In this document: piece by piece, positions 36,508 to 45,826 of the stretch
How the letters are laid out: every line of letters starts with the position of its first letter
Position numbering within the stretch: position 1 is the first letter of the stretch
Assembly (NCBI RefSeq): GCF_900537115.1
Contig: NZ_UNRG01000002.1
Location: 124,591 to 188,590, forward strand
Direction: 5' to 3'
DNA length: 64,000 bases
DNA from: Arthrobacter sp. Alg241-R88
Lineage (GTDB): Bacteria; Actinomycetota; Actinomycetes; Actinomycetales; Micrococcaceae
Position numbers and translations under genes: made by a program
Notes under the pieces: model-generated
The model's input: only the letters and a program-made list of their open reading frames with translations
Told to the model about the DNA's origin: nothing
Databases searched by the model: none

Positions 36508-38694
36508 TCAGCCGGCGGGCCTGGCTGCTGGCGTCCCGGCAGGCCGGGACGCCACCCCCGGCGGAAGGAAGTGCCTGCCGTTGACCCGCTCGGAGGCGCC
36601 CACCCGGTCGAGGTAGGGTGTGATGCCGCCCAGGAACATCGGCCAGCCGGCGCCGAGGATCATGCAGAGGTCGATGTCTTCCGGCCCTGCCACCACCCCT
36701 TCCTCCAGCATCAGGCCGATTTCCTCGGCGAGGGCATCCTGGGTGCGGCGCAGGACTTCGTCGGCGCTTGAGGGGCTGGTCCCGAAGGACATCAGCGACA
36801 AGGTGGACTGTGGAATCTCCTGTGCGCCGCCCGGACCGGGAGCCCACAGGCTCTTCACACCGTTGTCGATCAGTTTCTGCAGGTTGGCAGAAACGGTAAA
36901 CCGATCACCAAACGCGGCGTGCAGCGACTCCTGCACGTGCTGGGCCACCGGCAGGCCCACCATGGCGCCGAGGGTGAAAGGCGTCATGGGCAGTCCCATG
37001 GGCCGCAGGGCGTTGTCCGCCACGTCGGCGGGGGTTCCTTCATCAAAGGCGGCCGTTACTTCGCCCATCAGCCGCAGCAGGATCCGGTTGACCACGAAGG
37101 CGGCGGCGTCCTTGACCAGCACTCCGGTCTTTTTGAGGGACTTGGCGAGCTCAAAGGCGGTGGCCAGTACGGCGTCGTCGGTCTTCGGGGCGCGGACGAT
37201 TTCCAGCAGCGGCATCACGGCCACCGGGTTGAAGAAGTGGAAGCCCACCAGCCGTTCCGGGTGCCGGAGGTCCTCCGCCATGGCCGTGACGGACAGCGAG
37301 GACGTATTGGTGGCCAGAACGCATTCGGGAGTCACAATCCCCTCGAGCTCGGCGAACACCTGCTTCTTGACATTCAGCTCTTCAAAAACGGCTTCGATCA
37401 CGAAGTCGGCATCGGCGAAAACGTCCTTGGAAACTGAACCTGTCACCAGCGCCTTCGTGCGGTTGGCGGCGTCCTGGCTGATCCGCTTCTTGCCCAGGAG
37501 CTTGTCCACCTCGGCGTGGACGTAGCCCACACCCTTGTCCACCCGGGCCTGGTCAATGTCCGTCATGACCACAGGCACCTTGAGCTGGCGGGCGAAGAGC
37601 AGTGCCAGCTGGCTGGCCATCAGGCCGGCGCCAACGACGCCCACCTTGGTGACGGGCCGGGCCAGCGTACGGTCGGGGGCGCCGGCCGGGCGCTTGGACC
37701 GCTTCTGGACCAGGTCCAGGAAGGCGTAAACGGTGGCGCGGAACTCGTCGGTCTGCATGAGTTCGGCGAGGGTTTCGCACTCCAGCTCCGCTGACGCGGC
37801 CTGGCTCATGGTGCGGTTGGCTTCGAGGATGTCCAGGACCTTGGCCGGAGCCGGTGCAGCGTTGGACGTCTTGGCTTCCACCATTGACCGCCCGGCTGCT
37901 ACAGCGCCCGCCCAGCGGGCTGCTGTCTCCGGATCGGCGGGGTCGACGGCGTTGGGCCGTTCCGCCGCCGCCTCGCCGGTGATGACTTTCGCGGCCCAGG
38001 CAAGGGACTGCTCCAGGAAATCCGCTGGCTCGAACATGGCATCGGCGATGCCGAGCGAGAAGGCTTCCGGGCCACTGAGAGTCCTGTTGTTGCTCAGGGG
38101 GTTTTCGATCATGACCTTCACGGCGTTTTCCGGGCCGATGAGCCGCGGCAGGATGTAGACGCCGCCCCAGCCCGGGACCAGGCCAATGAACGCTTCCGGC
38201 AGCGCAAGTGCTCCCGCTCCCGTGGACACTGTGCGATAGGTGGACTGGAGCGCAATCTCCAGGCCGCCGCCCAGCGCTGCGCCGTTGATGAAGGCGAAGC
38301 TGGGTACGCCCAGGTTGGCCAGCGTGCTGTAGACGTCGTGGCCCAGCTGTGCCATCCACAAACCGTGCTCGCGTTTGTCCAGGGTCTTAACCGTAGAGAG
38401 GTCCGCGCCGGCCACCAGGTAGTAGGGCTTGCCCGTGACACCCACTCCCACGATGTCGCCCCGGCGTGCCCGTTCCCGGAGTTCTTCGAGCACCGTGCCC
38501 AGTTCCACCAGCGTGTTGGGCCCCAGCGTGGTGGGCTTGGAGTGGTCCAGGCCGTTGTCCAGCGTAATGAGGGCGAACGTGCCCGGGCCGGGCTTTCCGG
38601 CCGGGCCAGGGAGTTCGATGTCCTGGACGAAGGAATGCGTCACGGTTTCATGGGGGAAGAGGTCGGCAAGCTTGGTGAAATCTGCGGCGCTCAT
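36508..38694 (-). CDS. 3-hydroxyacyl-CoA dehydrogenase / enoyl-CoA hydratase (beta-oxidation multienzyme)
   Basis: A 728-residue FadB/FadJ-like protein. The N-terminal crotonase domain (about 20-300) has the oxyanion-hole region AGADLST and NGAALGGGLEIAL; the middle Rossmann domain carries VGVVGAGLMASQLA; the C-terminal dehydrogenase domain follows, with GFHFFNPV. It hydrates enoyl-CoA and oxidises 3-hydroxyacyl-CoA during fatty-acid degradation. The open frame continues to 38811, but ATG 38694 follows a GAAGGAG ribosome site and overlaps the thiolase stop (ATGA), so thiolase and this subunit are translated as a pair. Confidence 0.92.
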   Translation of the reverse strand: MSAADFTKLADLFPHETVTHSFVQDIELPGPAGKPGPGTFALITLDNGLDHSKPTTLGPNTLVELGTVLEELRERARRGDIVGVGVTGKPYYLVAGADLSTVKTLDKREHGLWMAQLGHDVYSTLANLGVPSFAFINGAALGGGLEIALQSTYRTVSTGAGALALPEAFIGLVPGWGGVYILPRLIGPENAVKVMIENPLSNNRTLSGPEAFSLGIADAMFEPADFLEQSLAWAAKVITGEAAAERPNAVDPADPETAARWAGAVAAGRSMVEAKTSNAAPAPAKVLDILEANRTMSQAASAELECETLAELMQTDEFRATVYAFLDLVQKRSKRPAGAPDRTLARPVTKVGVVGAGLMASQLALLFARQLKVPVVMTDIDQARVDKGVGYVHAEVDKLLGKKRISQDAANRTKALVTGSVSKDVFADADFVIEAVFEELNVKKQVFAELEGIVTPECVLATNTSSLSVTAMAEDLRHPERLVGFHFFNPVAVMPLLEIVRAPKTDDAVLATAFELAKSLKKTGVLVKDAAAFVVNRILLRLMGEVTAAFDEGTPADVADNALRPMGLPMTPFTLGAMVGLPVAQHVQESLHAAFGDRFTVSANLQKLIDNGVKSLWAPGPGGAQEIPQSTLSLMSFGTSPSSADEVLRRTQDALAEEIGLMLEEGVVAGPEDIDLCMILGAGWPMFLGGITPYLDRVGASERVNGRHFLPPGVASRPAGTPAARPAG

Positions 38695-39971
38695 GCTGCT
38701 CCTTCGGAAACGGCTTCGGTGGTGGCGGATTCCGCTGGCCGGGCTCCGCTGTAGTCGGCGTGGTGCGGGTTCTCCCAGATTACGGTGGCGCCCATTCCCA
38801 ATCCCACGCACATGGTGGTGATCCCGTAACGGACAGAGGGGTCTTCCTCGAACTGCCGGGCAAGCTGGTTCATGAGCCGCACTCCGGACGAAGCGAGGGG
38901 GTGGCCCACGGCAATGGCTCCGCCGTAACGGTTAACCCGGGGATCGTCGTCGGCAATGCCGAAGTGTTCCAGGAAGCTCAGGACCTGGACGGCGAAGGCT
39001 TCGTTGATTTCGAACAGCCCGATGTCCCCGATGGAGAGCCCTGCATTGTTCAGGGCCTTCTCGGTGGCGGGAACAGGGCCGATGCCCATCACCTCGGGCT
39101 CAACTCCGGCGTAGGCGTAACTGACTAAACGCATCCGGACCGGCAACCCCAGCTCGGAGGCGGCTTCGGCCGATGCCAGGATGGCGGCCGTGGCGCCGTC
39201 ATTCAGGCCTGCCGCGTTTCCTGCGGTGACACGGCCGTGGGCGCGGAACGGCGTGCGGAGGCTGGCGAGGTCAGCCAGGGTAGTGCCGGGGCGCGGCGGC
39301 TCGTCCACCGTGTTCAGGGTCCAGCCCTGGCCGGGCTTCAGGGTTGCTACCGGAACCAGGTCCGGCTGGATCTTGCCGTCGCGGCGGGCTTCTTCAAACT
39401 TCTTCTGCGACGCCACCGCGTAGGCGTCGGTCCGTTCCTTAGTGATGGAAGGGAAACGGTCGTGCAGGTTCTCGGCGGTGTTGCCCATGTTGAGTGCTGC
39501 CGGATCGACGAGCCGTTCGGACATAAACCGCGGGTTGGGGTCAGTGCCGGAGCCCATGGGATGGTTGCCCATGTGCTCGACGCCGCCGGCAATCACTACG
39601 TCGTAGGCGCCAAAACCGATCCCGCCTGCGGTGGAGGTTACGGCCGTCATGGCCCCGGCGCACATGCGGTCGATGGCGAACCCCGGAACAGTGCGGGGGA
39701 GTCCCGCGAGGAGGGCCCCTGTCCGTCCGAGGGTCAGGCCTTGGTCCCCGCTTTGGGTGGTGGCGGCGATGGCCACTTCATCGATGCGTGCCGGCGGCAG
39801 CGACGGGTTCCGGCGCAGCAGTTCGCGCAGGCACTTCACTATCAGGTCATCCGCCCGGGTGCCGGCATAGATGCCCTTTTCTCCCGCCCGGCCGAAGGGG
39901 GTGCGGAGGCCGTCGACAAAAACGACGTCCCGGACAGTGCGGTTGGACGCGCTGCTTCCGTTGTTGCTCAC
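38691..39971 (-). CDS. Acetyl-CoA C-acyltransferase (thiolase)
   Basis: A 426-residue thiolase, the beta subunit of the fatty-acid oxidation complex; it cleaves 3-ketoacyl-CoA with CoA. The acyl-accepting Cys104 lies in DRMCAGAM, the catalytic histidine in GHPLASSG and the second cysteine in CVGLGMG. The GTG start at 39971 follows GAGGAG. The upstream region contains the unusual repeat array at 40.1-40.25 kb, which may influence its expression. Confidence 0.93.
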   Translation of the reverse strand: MSNNGSSASNRTVRDVVFVDGLRTPFGRAGEKGIYAGTRADDLIVKCLRELLRRNPSLPPARIDEVAIAATTQSGDQGLTLGRTGALLAGLPRTVPGFAIDRMCAGAMTAVTSTAGGIGFGAYDVVIAGGVEHMGNHPMGSGTDPNPRFMSERLVDPAALNMGNTAENLHDRFPSITKERTDAYAVASQKKFEEARRDGKIQPDLVPVATLKPGQGWTLNTVDEPPRPGTTLADLASLRTPFRAHGRVTAGNAAGLNDGATAAILASAEAASELGLPVRMRLVSYAYAGVEPEVMGIGPVPATEKALNNAGLSIGDIGLFEINEAFAVQVLSFLEHFGIADDDPRVNRYGGAIAVGHPLASSGVRLMNQLARQFEEDPSVRYGITTMCVGLGMGATVIWENPHHADYSGARPAESATTEAVSEGAA

Positions 39972-40086
39972 GTGTAACTCCTCATCGAGACGTAGGCGTC
40001 AGTGCGCGCCGGAAGGCGGCAGCTGAACGGCAGTACCCCCGATGTTACTCGCGAGTAACTTAGGCCGCAAGGCCCGGAATGAAAGG

Positions 40087-40255
40087 ACGCTCTCTCACTT
40101 AATGCCCCTTTTTGACCAACGCTCTCTCACTCTCTTTTAGAAAGTGAGAGAGCGTTGCCAATATTTACGCATCGACTGGAGAGAGCGTTGCCAATATTTA
40201 CGCATCGACTGAGAGAGCGTTGCCAAATTTCGTGCATCAACTGAGAGAGCGTTTG
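40087..40255. repeat. Tandem and inverted array of a GAGAGAGCGT-containing repeat
   Basis: In the 316-base gap between RNase D and thiolase, the core GAGAGAGCGT occurs six times. Two copies are inverted (40087-40100 and 40118-40131) and four are direct (starting 40146, 40179, 40211, 40243). The direct copies are tandem units of 33, 32 and 32 bases sharing GTTGCCAATATTTACGCATC, with the last one cut short. The second inverted copy and first direct copy form a perfect 15-bp hairpin stem (40117-40131/40143-40157, 11-base loop). Bases 39972-40086 and 40256-40287 show nothing else notable. Function unknown. Confidence 0.9.
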
Positions 40256-40287
40256 GGGGTTTGGGAGGCCGTGGCCACCAGTGGGAC

Positions 40288-41625
40288 CTACTGGTGGGCT
40301 GCCGGAGCGGCGTCCGGTTTGGGCTCCTTGGGCGGCAGCGGCTGCGGGTTGAGGAAGGCGTGCGTGATCAGCGGAGCCGCAAGTTCCACCTGCCATGCGC
40401 GTGCGCCAAGGGCGCGCAGTTCCGCCGCTACTGATTCTTCGCTGACCTCCGCAGGGGGCCGCCACGCCACCCGGCGCAGGTAGTCGGGGGTCAGCAGATT
40501 CTCCAGGGGAAGGTTGAGCTGGTCGGCTTTCTCCTGCAGCAGTGGCCGGGCGGTGGCCAGCCGTGCAGCAGCCTCAGGGTCGCGGTCGGCCCAGACCCGC
40601 GGCGGCGGCGGCGCATTGGTGGCCAAGTGCAGCGGCGGAAGCTCCTCCAGGTCCCGGGCCGTCGCGATGCAGCGCAGCCACCGGGGAGCTTCGCGCTGCG
40701 CCGCCCGCCCGTGGAAGCCCTTGGTGCCGAGCAGTTGGGGCACCGTGGACGGCATGGCCTTGGCCGCGGCCACTAAAGCCGAGTCCGGGATGAGCCTTCC
40801 CGGGGCCACGTCCCGCTTCTGCGCCAGTGAATCCCGTTCCAGCCACAGCTCCCGGACAGCCGCCAGCTGCCGCCGGTCGCGGATCTGGTGAAGGCCGGAC
40901 GTTTTCCGCCACGGGTCCACGCGCGGCGGAGCGAGGCCGGCAGCCAGGATCGCGGCGAACTCCTGCTGCGCGTACTCCAGTTTGCCGTCGGCCGCCAGCA
41001 ATTCAATGAGCTCTTCGCGCAGTTCCGTCAGGACCTCGACGTCCAGTGCGGCGTACCGCAGCCAGGGTTCGGGAAGGGGCCGGGTGGACCAGTCAGCGGC
41101 CGAGTGTTCCTTGGCCAGCCCGAATCCCAGCAGCTGTTCAATGACGGCGGCAAGGCCTACCCTGGGCAGGCCTGCCAGGCGGGCAGCCAGTTCGGTGTCA
41201 AAGAGCTTGTCCGGCCACATGCCGAGTTCGGACAGGCAGGGAAGGTCCTGGCTGGCCGCGTGCAGGATCCATTCAACCCCCCGGAGGGATTCGTTGATGA
41301 TGGCCAGGTTGTCGAAGGGTTCGGGGTCGATCAGCCATGTCCCGGCGCCCTCGCGGCGGATCTGGACGAGGAAGGCACGCTGCCCGTAGCGGAAGCCGGA
41401 GGCCCGCTCTGCGTCGACTCCGGCCGGACCGGTCCCGACGGCGATGGCAGCTGCGCACCGCTCCAGGCCGGCTTGCGTTTCGATGACCAGCGGAACGCCG
41501 TCGCGGGGCGAGTCGAGCTCAACGATTTCGGGGATGGAGCTGTCAAAGCCTTCCACCGTGATCTGGGGTGCGGTATCAGCAGCCGGGGCGCCGGCCGTGG
41601 TGTTTTCCGGAATGTTAGGGGTCAT
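40288..41625 (-). CDS. rnd: Ribonuclease D
   Basis: A 445-residue DEDDy-type 3'-5' exoribonuclease for tRNA and stable RNA maturation. The exonuclease domain (about 45-220) has the acidic residues in GVDAERASG, an aspartate in ASQDLPCL and the Tyr/Asp motif YAALDVEVL; an HRDC domain follows (about 235-315), then a C-terminal extension. The DUF3000 gene lies immediately upstream on the same strand, the arrangement seen in M. tuberculosis (Rv2681/Rv2680). Confidence 0.9.
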   Translation of the reverse strand: MTPNIPENTTAGAPAADTAPQITVEGFDSSIPEIVELDSPRDGVPLVIETQAGLERCAAAIAVGTGPAGVDAERASGFRYGQRAFLVQIRREGAGTWLIDPEPFDNLAIINESLRGVEWILHAASQDLPCLSELGMWPDKLFDTELAARLAGLPRVGLAAVIEQLLGFGLAKEHSAADWSTRPLPEPWLRYAALDVEVLTELREELIELLAADGKLEYAQQEFAAILAAGLAPPRVDPWRKTSGLHQIRDRRQLAAVRELWLERDSLAQKRDVAPGRLIPDSALVAAAKAMPSTVPQLLGTKGFHGRAAQREAPRWLRCIATARDLEELPPLHLATNAPPPPRVWADRDPEAAARLATARPLLQEKADQLNLPLENLLTPDYLRRVAWRPPAEVSEESVAAELRALGARAWQVELAAPLITHAFLNPQPLPPKEPKPDAAPAAHQ

Positions 41626-41700
41626 GATGCCTTTAGTTTACCGGCCGGCCGGTTCCGGACTGCCTTTCTGACCGCGCCGGACACGCCACGAGCCATGCTG

Positions 41701-42348
41701 CTAGTTCCGGCGCCGGTGCGGGAGCGGGGTGACGCCCTCCGGGAGGGGAGGTAGGCCGGCGAAAGTGCACACCATGTCGGACCAGGCTTCGAGGTGGGCT
41801 GTTACGTCCGACGTCGCGGGAGTCCAGGAGGCGCGCAGCTCAATGTCGATGGAGCCGGGCCGCTCCGCAAGTGTTCCGAAGCTTTCGGACAGGACCCTGG
41901 TGGCTGTGCCGCCGGCTGCCCTGTACGGCGCCTTGTGGTTTTCGAGCGCCTCCACCAGCCACGTCCATGCCACCGTTCCCAGCATCTCGTCGTTGCCCAT
42001 CTCCGGCTCCAGCTGGGCCCGGATGTAGGTCACGATGCGGAACTCGCCGTCCCAGACTGCAGAGCCTTCGGGGTCGTGGAGCAGGATGAAGCGGCCCGTT
42101 GCCAACTCTGTTTCGTCGTCGTCCGCTGTTCCCGACGCTGCCGCCAGCGCCATGGCAGCCGGGCCGTGCAGGGGAGTGGCGGTGCCCGGCCCCGGTGCCA
42201 GGACCTCCGCGCCAAGCGCTACGGCGAAGGGCGCCAGCCGCGCAGGCGCGGGAATCTCCGCAAGGTGGAGTTCCCCGCGGCACTGGGCTTTCCTGAGGGT
42301 TCCCAAAGCGTGGAGAAATTCCGGGGGAACCTTGTCAAGTGCGTTCAC
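41701..42348 (-). CDS. DUF3000 family protein
   Basis: A 215-residue soluble protein of the actinobacterial DUF3000 family, regularly next to RNase D. Characteristic stretches are PPEFLHALGTLR, RFILLHDPEGSAVWDGEFR and TWLVEALENH. No catalytic motif is evident and the function is unknown; association with RNA processing is inferred only from gene order. The start is a GTG at 42348 without a strong ribosome site. Confidence 0.82.
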   Translation of the reverse strand: MNALDKVPPEFLHALGTLRKAQCRGELHLAEIPAPARLAPFAVALGAEVLAPGPGTATPLHGPAAMALAAASGTADDDETELATGRFILLHDPEGSAVWDGEFRIVTYIRAQLEPEMGNDEMLGTVAWTWLVEALENHKAPYRAAGGTATRVLSESFGTLAERPGSIDIELRASWTPATSDVTAHLEAWSDMVCTFAGLPPLPEGVTPLPHRRRN

Positions 42349-42409
42349 CTTCGCAGGTTACGCAACCATGCTGGTGACGGCGGGAAGGCTCGCCGTCACC
42401 AGGCGCCGT

Positions 42410-43519
42410 CTAGCTGGACTGCCCGCTGGCGTCAGCGCGGAGCTCATGGCGGATTGCTGCCACGAAAGCATCAATGTCCTCCTCAGTGGTATCGAATGAA
42501 CACATCCACCGGACTTCCCCGGCGGCCTCGTCCCAGTCGTAGAAGCGGAACGATTTCCGCAGCCGGTCCGCTACGCCGTCGGGCAGGATGGCAAAGACGC
42601 CGTTGGACTCGGTTTTCTGCGTCGGCTGCACGCCGTCAATGGTGTCGACGGCGGTGCGGAGCCTGGTGGCCATGGCGTTGGCGTGGGAGGCGGACCGCAG
42701 CCAGAGGTCACCCTCCAGGAGGGCGATGAACTGGGCCGACATAAAGCGCATCTTCGACGCCAGCTGCATGTTCATCTTCCGCAGGTACACCAGCCCATGG
42801 GCAGCCTCCGGGTTCAGCGCCACCACCACTTCGCCGAACAGGAGCCCGTTCTTGGTGCCGCCAAAGGAAAGAATGTCCACGCCGGCGTCGCGGGTGAAGG
42901 CCCGCAGCGGGACCTGGAGGTGGGCCGCCGCATTGGCCAGCCGGGCGCCGTCCATGTGCAGCTTCATCCCCTTGGAGTGGGCATGGTCCGCGATGGCCCG
43001 CACCTCGTCCGGCGTGTAGCAGGTTCCGAGTTCCGTGGTTTGGGTGATGGAGACGGCGAGCGGCTGGGCGCGGTGCTCGTCGCCCCAGCCCCAGGCCTCC
43101 CGGTCGATCAGTTCCGGCGTGAGCTTGCCGTCCGGGGTGGGGACATGCAGGAGCTTGATGCCGCCAATCCGTTCCGGCGCGCCGTTCTCGTCCATGTTGA
43201 TGTGGGCAGTGGAGGCACACACCACGGCGCCCCAGCGGGGGAGCAGCGACTGCAGCGACAGGACGTTGGCGCCGGTCCCGTTGAAAACGGGAAAGCATTC
43301 GATGCCGGGCCCGAAGTGTTCCTCCATCAGCTCCTGCAGCCTGGCCGTGTAGTCGTCTTCCCCGTAGGAAACCTGGTGGCCGTCGTTGGCCGCGGCCAGG
43401 GCCGCGAGGACCTCCGGATGCACGCCGGAGTAGTTGTCCGAGGCGAATCCGCGGATGGTGGGATCGTGCAGCCGGGTTCCGGCGGCAGTTTCTGCTGTTG
43501 TTGTCATGGCTTTGCTCAC
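42410..43519 (-). CDS. ltaE: Low-specificity L-threonine aldolase
   Basis: A 369-residue PLP enzyme that splits threonine or allo-threonine to glycine and acetaldehyde. The PLP lysine is Lys223 in SFGGTKNGLLFG, preceded by LHMDGARLANA, where the aspartate contacts the cofactor. Fold-type I aminotransferase layout, close to the family length plus a short N-terminal extension. Start may be GTG 43519 or ATG 43507; neither has a clearly better ribosome site. Confidence 0.9.
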   Translation of the reverse strand: MSKAMTTTAETAAGTRLHDPTIRGFASDNYSGVHPEVLAALAAANDGHQVSYGEDDYTARLQELMEEHFGPGIECFPVFNGTGANVLSLQSLLPRWGAVVCASTAHINMDENGAPERIGGIKLLHVPTPDGKLTPELIDREAWGWGDEHRAQPLAVSITQTTELGTCYTPDEVRAIADHAHSKGMKLHMDGARLANAAAHLQVPLRAFTRDAGVDILSFGGTKNGLLFGEVVVALNPEAAHGLVYLRKMNMQLASKMRFMSAQFIALLEGDLWLRSASHANAMATRLRTAVDTIDGVQPTQKTESNGVFAILPDGVADRLRKSFRFYDWDEAAGEVRWMCSFDTTEEDIDAFVAAIRHELRADASGQSS

Positions 43520-43568
43520 GCTTTCAGTCTAAATACAGTCGGCCGCCCTGCAGGCAGGGAACGGACTC

Positions 43569-44393
43569 TCAGGGGGCCAGCACGAGCCGGCTGCCGTTCA
43601 GGCCGCCGGCCGGGGTGTCAAAAAGTCCGACGACGGCGCGGGCCAGGTCTTCGACGTCAGTTGCGCCGGGGAACTTCCGCTCCGGGTGGTTCCGGCGCAT
43701 CTCATCATCCACGAGGGCCTTGACCACCAGGACGACGGCGGCCGCCTCCCCGCGACCGGTGTTCCCGGGAGTACCGTTCCCGGCAGTGTCGTTGGCGGCA
43801 GTGTCATCGCCGGCAGCGGCGTTGGCCCGGCGGAAACCGTCCGCCATGGCCATGGTCCACGCTTCTGCTGCGGCCTTGGCGGCAACATAGCTGGCTGTGG
43901 CTGCTGCCGGCTTGGCCACGGCGGTGGAGGACACCATCGCGAAGCGGCCGTAAGGGGAAGCGGCGATATGGTCGAAGAAGATGCGGGACACGTTGCGGAG
44001 CGTGGTGATGGCGCCGCGTTCCAGGAAGTCCCAGTCCTCGTCTGTCTGGTCGGCAATGCCCGTGGCGCCGCGCCAGCCGCCCACCAGGTGGATGACGGCG
44101 TCAATCGTCCCGGCAGCGGCTGACACGTCCTTGCCCAGCTGCCGCACGTCCTCCAGCCGGGAGAGGTCGCACACAAGGCCCGTGACGCCGTCGCCCGCCT
44201 TTTCCGCCGCTGCATCGATCCTTGCCTGGTCCGACCCAACGGTGAACACCCGTTGGCCTGCGGCGTGAAGCGCCCGGGCGACGGCGATGCCGGACGCTCC
44301 GCTGCCGCCGGTCACCAGGACGTTCAGGCGCGGAGTCCCGGGCGTCCCGGCCCCAGCCTCATCCGGTGCCTGGTTCCCCAACTCTTCTGTCAC
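43569..44393 (-). CDS. Short-chain dehydrogenase/reductase
   Basis: A 274-residue SDR with the nucleotide-binding TGGSGASGIAVARAL near residue 28, the catalytic Ser in MVSSTAVAKP and a tyrosine/lysine pair in SYVAAKAAAEAW. The substrate is unknown. An Asp/Asn/Thr/Gly-rich stretch of about 25 residues (after GFRRANA) interrupts the usual substrate-loop region and is probably a disordered insertion. The GTG start overlaps the stop of the DUF6421 gene (GTGA), so the two are coupled. Confidence 0.82.
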   Translation of the reverse strand: MTEELGNQAPDEAGAGTPGTPRLNVLVTGGSGASGIAVARALHAAGQRVFTVGSDQARIDAAAEKAGDGVTGLVCDLSRLEDVRQLGKDVSAAAGTIDAVIHLVGGWRGATGIADQTDEDWDFLERGAITTLRNVSRIFFDHIAASPYGRFAMVSSTAVAKPAAATASYVAAKAAAEAWTMAMADGFRRANAAAGDDTAANDTAGNGTPGNTGRGEAAAVVLVVKALVDDEMRRNHPERKFPGATDVEDLARAVVGLFDTPAGGLNGSRLVLAP

Positions 44394-45754
44394 AGTGCGG
44401 TGGCTCCGGTGATGCCGGCAGTTGACTCAATGACGGGGCGCATCTTTTTCTCCAGTGCTTCGTAGAACATGGACAGCGGGAACTCGTCATCCAGCACCTG
44501 GTCCGTCAGGCCGCGCGGCGGACCGGCCAGGGCCAGCGCGTCAGGGCCCTTCGCCCAGACGGATGCCGGATTGGGTGTAACGGTAGCGGAGACCAACTGG
44601 TATGCCGCGATCCAGTGCGCGGTTTTCGGGCGGTCGATGGAGCGCCAGTACAGCTCATCGATGCTGGCACCCAGGGCGATGACGGCGTCGGCTACTTCGT
44701 CCCAGTCGATGGTGAGCCGGGTATCGGTCCAGTGCAGGACGTGCTGCTGGTGCAGCCAGGCGAACAGGAGTTGGCCGCCCAGTCCGTCATAGTTTCGGAC
44801 CCGGCTGCCGGTAATGGCAAAGCGGAAAATCCGGTCGAAGATGATGGCGTACTGCACCAGCTTGGCGTGGCGGCGGGCCTCCGGATCGGCGTCCTCGTCC
44901 TTCTCGATGCGGACAGATTCACGGAAGGCCGTCAGGTCGCAGCGCAGCTCTTCGAGGGAGTACAGGAAGTAGGGCATCCGCTGCTTGATCATGAACGGAT
45001 CGAACGGCAGGTCGCCACGCATGTGGGTGCGGTCGTGGATGAGGTCCCACATCACAAAAGTGGCTTCCGTCAGGTCCTGGTCGGCGAGCAGCTCCGCGGC
45101 GCCTTCGGGAAGTTCCAGGCGCGTGGTTTCGGCGGCCGCCTTGAGCACGCGGCGGAACCGGGCAGCCTCGCGGTCAGCAAAGATGGCGCCCCAGGTGAAG
45201 GTGGGGGTTTCACGGACGGCGACGGTTTCGGGGAACAGCACGGCGGAATTGGTGTCGTAGCCGGCGGTGAAGTCCAGGAACCGGATGGGGACGAACAGCT
45301 TGTTCGAGTATTCCCCTGCCTCCAGGCCGGCGATGAACTCGGGCCAGATCACCTCGATCAGGACTGCCTCGACCAGCCGGTTGCTGCTGCCGTTCTGGGT
45401 GTACATCGGAAAGACCACAAGGTGCTGGAGCCCGTCGCGGCGCTGTTCCTGCGGCTGGAAGGCCAGGAGCGAAGACAGGAAGTCCGGGACGTTGAAGCCG
45501 TTGGCTTCCCAGGCGGAAAAGTCGGCGCAGACTGCGTCCAGGTACGCGGCATCATGCGGAAAGGCGGGGGCCAGGACGCGAACTGCTTCCACTATGTCAC
45601 TCACGTGCCGGGACGCTTCTGCGTGGGCGCCGGCATCGGGGATGGAACCGTCCTTAATCTGCAAAGACTGGAGGGAAGAGGCCGCGGCCTTAAGCCGGAG
45701 CCAGTCCTGGTTTTCCGCGGTTATTCCGGTGGGGGCGATCAGTGTTTCGGTCAT
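44390..45754 (-). CDS. DUF6421 family protein
   Basis: A 454-residue soluble protein of a family found in actinobacteria; no function is known. Well-patterned stretches such as FPMYTQNGSSNRLVEAVLIEVIWPEF-like (split at about residues 110-135), MWDLIHDRTHMRGDLPFDPFM and FRFAITGSRVRNYDGLGGQ suggest an enzyme; the HDRTHMRGD segment could carry metal or catalytic residues. Frame is open to 45805, but the ATG at 45754 follows an AGAAAGG ribosome site. The leader contains a long hairpin and a TAGGCT-type promoter. The family name is from memory. Confidence 0.6.
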   Translation of the reverse strand: MTETLIAPTGITAENQDWLRLKAAASSLQSLQIKDGSIPDAGAHAEASRHVSDIVEAVRVLAPAFPHDAAYLDAVCADFSAWEANGFNVPDFLSSLLAFQPQEQRRDGLQHLVVFPMYTQNGSSNRLVEAVLIEVIWPEFIAGLEAGEYSNKLFVPIRFLDFTAGYDTNSAVLFPETVAVRETPTFTWGAIFADREAARFRRVLKAAAETTRLELPEGAAELLADQDLTEATFVMWDLIHDRTHMRGDLPFDPFMIKQRMPYFLYSLEELRCDLTAFRESVRIEKDEDADPEARRHAKLVQYAIIFDRIFRFAITGSRVRNYDGLGGQLLFAWLHQQHVLHWTDTRLTIDWDEVADAVIALGASIDELYWRSIDRPKTAHWIAAYQLVSATVTPNPASVWAKGPDALALAGPPRGLTDQVLDDEFPLSMFYEALEKKMRPVIESTAGITGATAL

Positions 45755-45768
45755 CGTCGGCTGCCTTT

Positions 45769-45809
45769 CTGGTTGCTTGCTATCTACGGTGAGCGTAGCA
45801 AGCAACCAG
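45769..45809 (-). promoter_or_regulatory. Long hairpin in the leader of the DUF6421 gene
   Basis: CTGGTTGCTTGCTA (45769-45782) and TAGCAAGCAACCAG (45796-45809) form a perfect 14-bp stem with a 13-base loop. The arm CTACG/CGTAG inside it offers an alternative pairing. The stem base touches the ribosome site of the downstream gene, so it could control translation. Confidence 0.65.
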
Positions 45810-45826
45810 CAGGACTAATCTGAAAA

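Noticed and set aside
40146..40255. CRISPR array
   Set aside because: The 32-33 bp units are contiguous with no unique spacers, and no cas genes are present.
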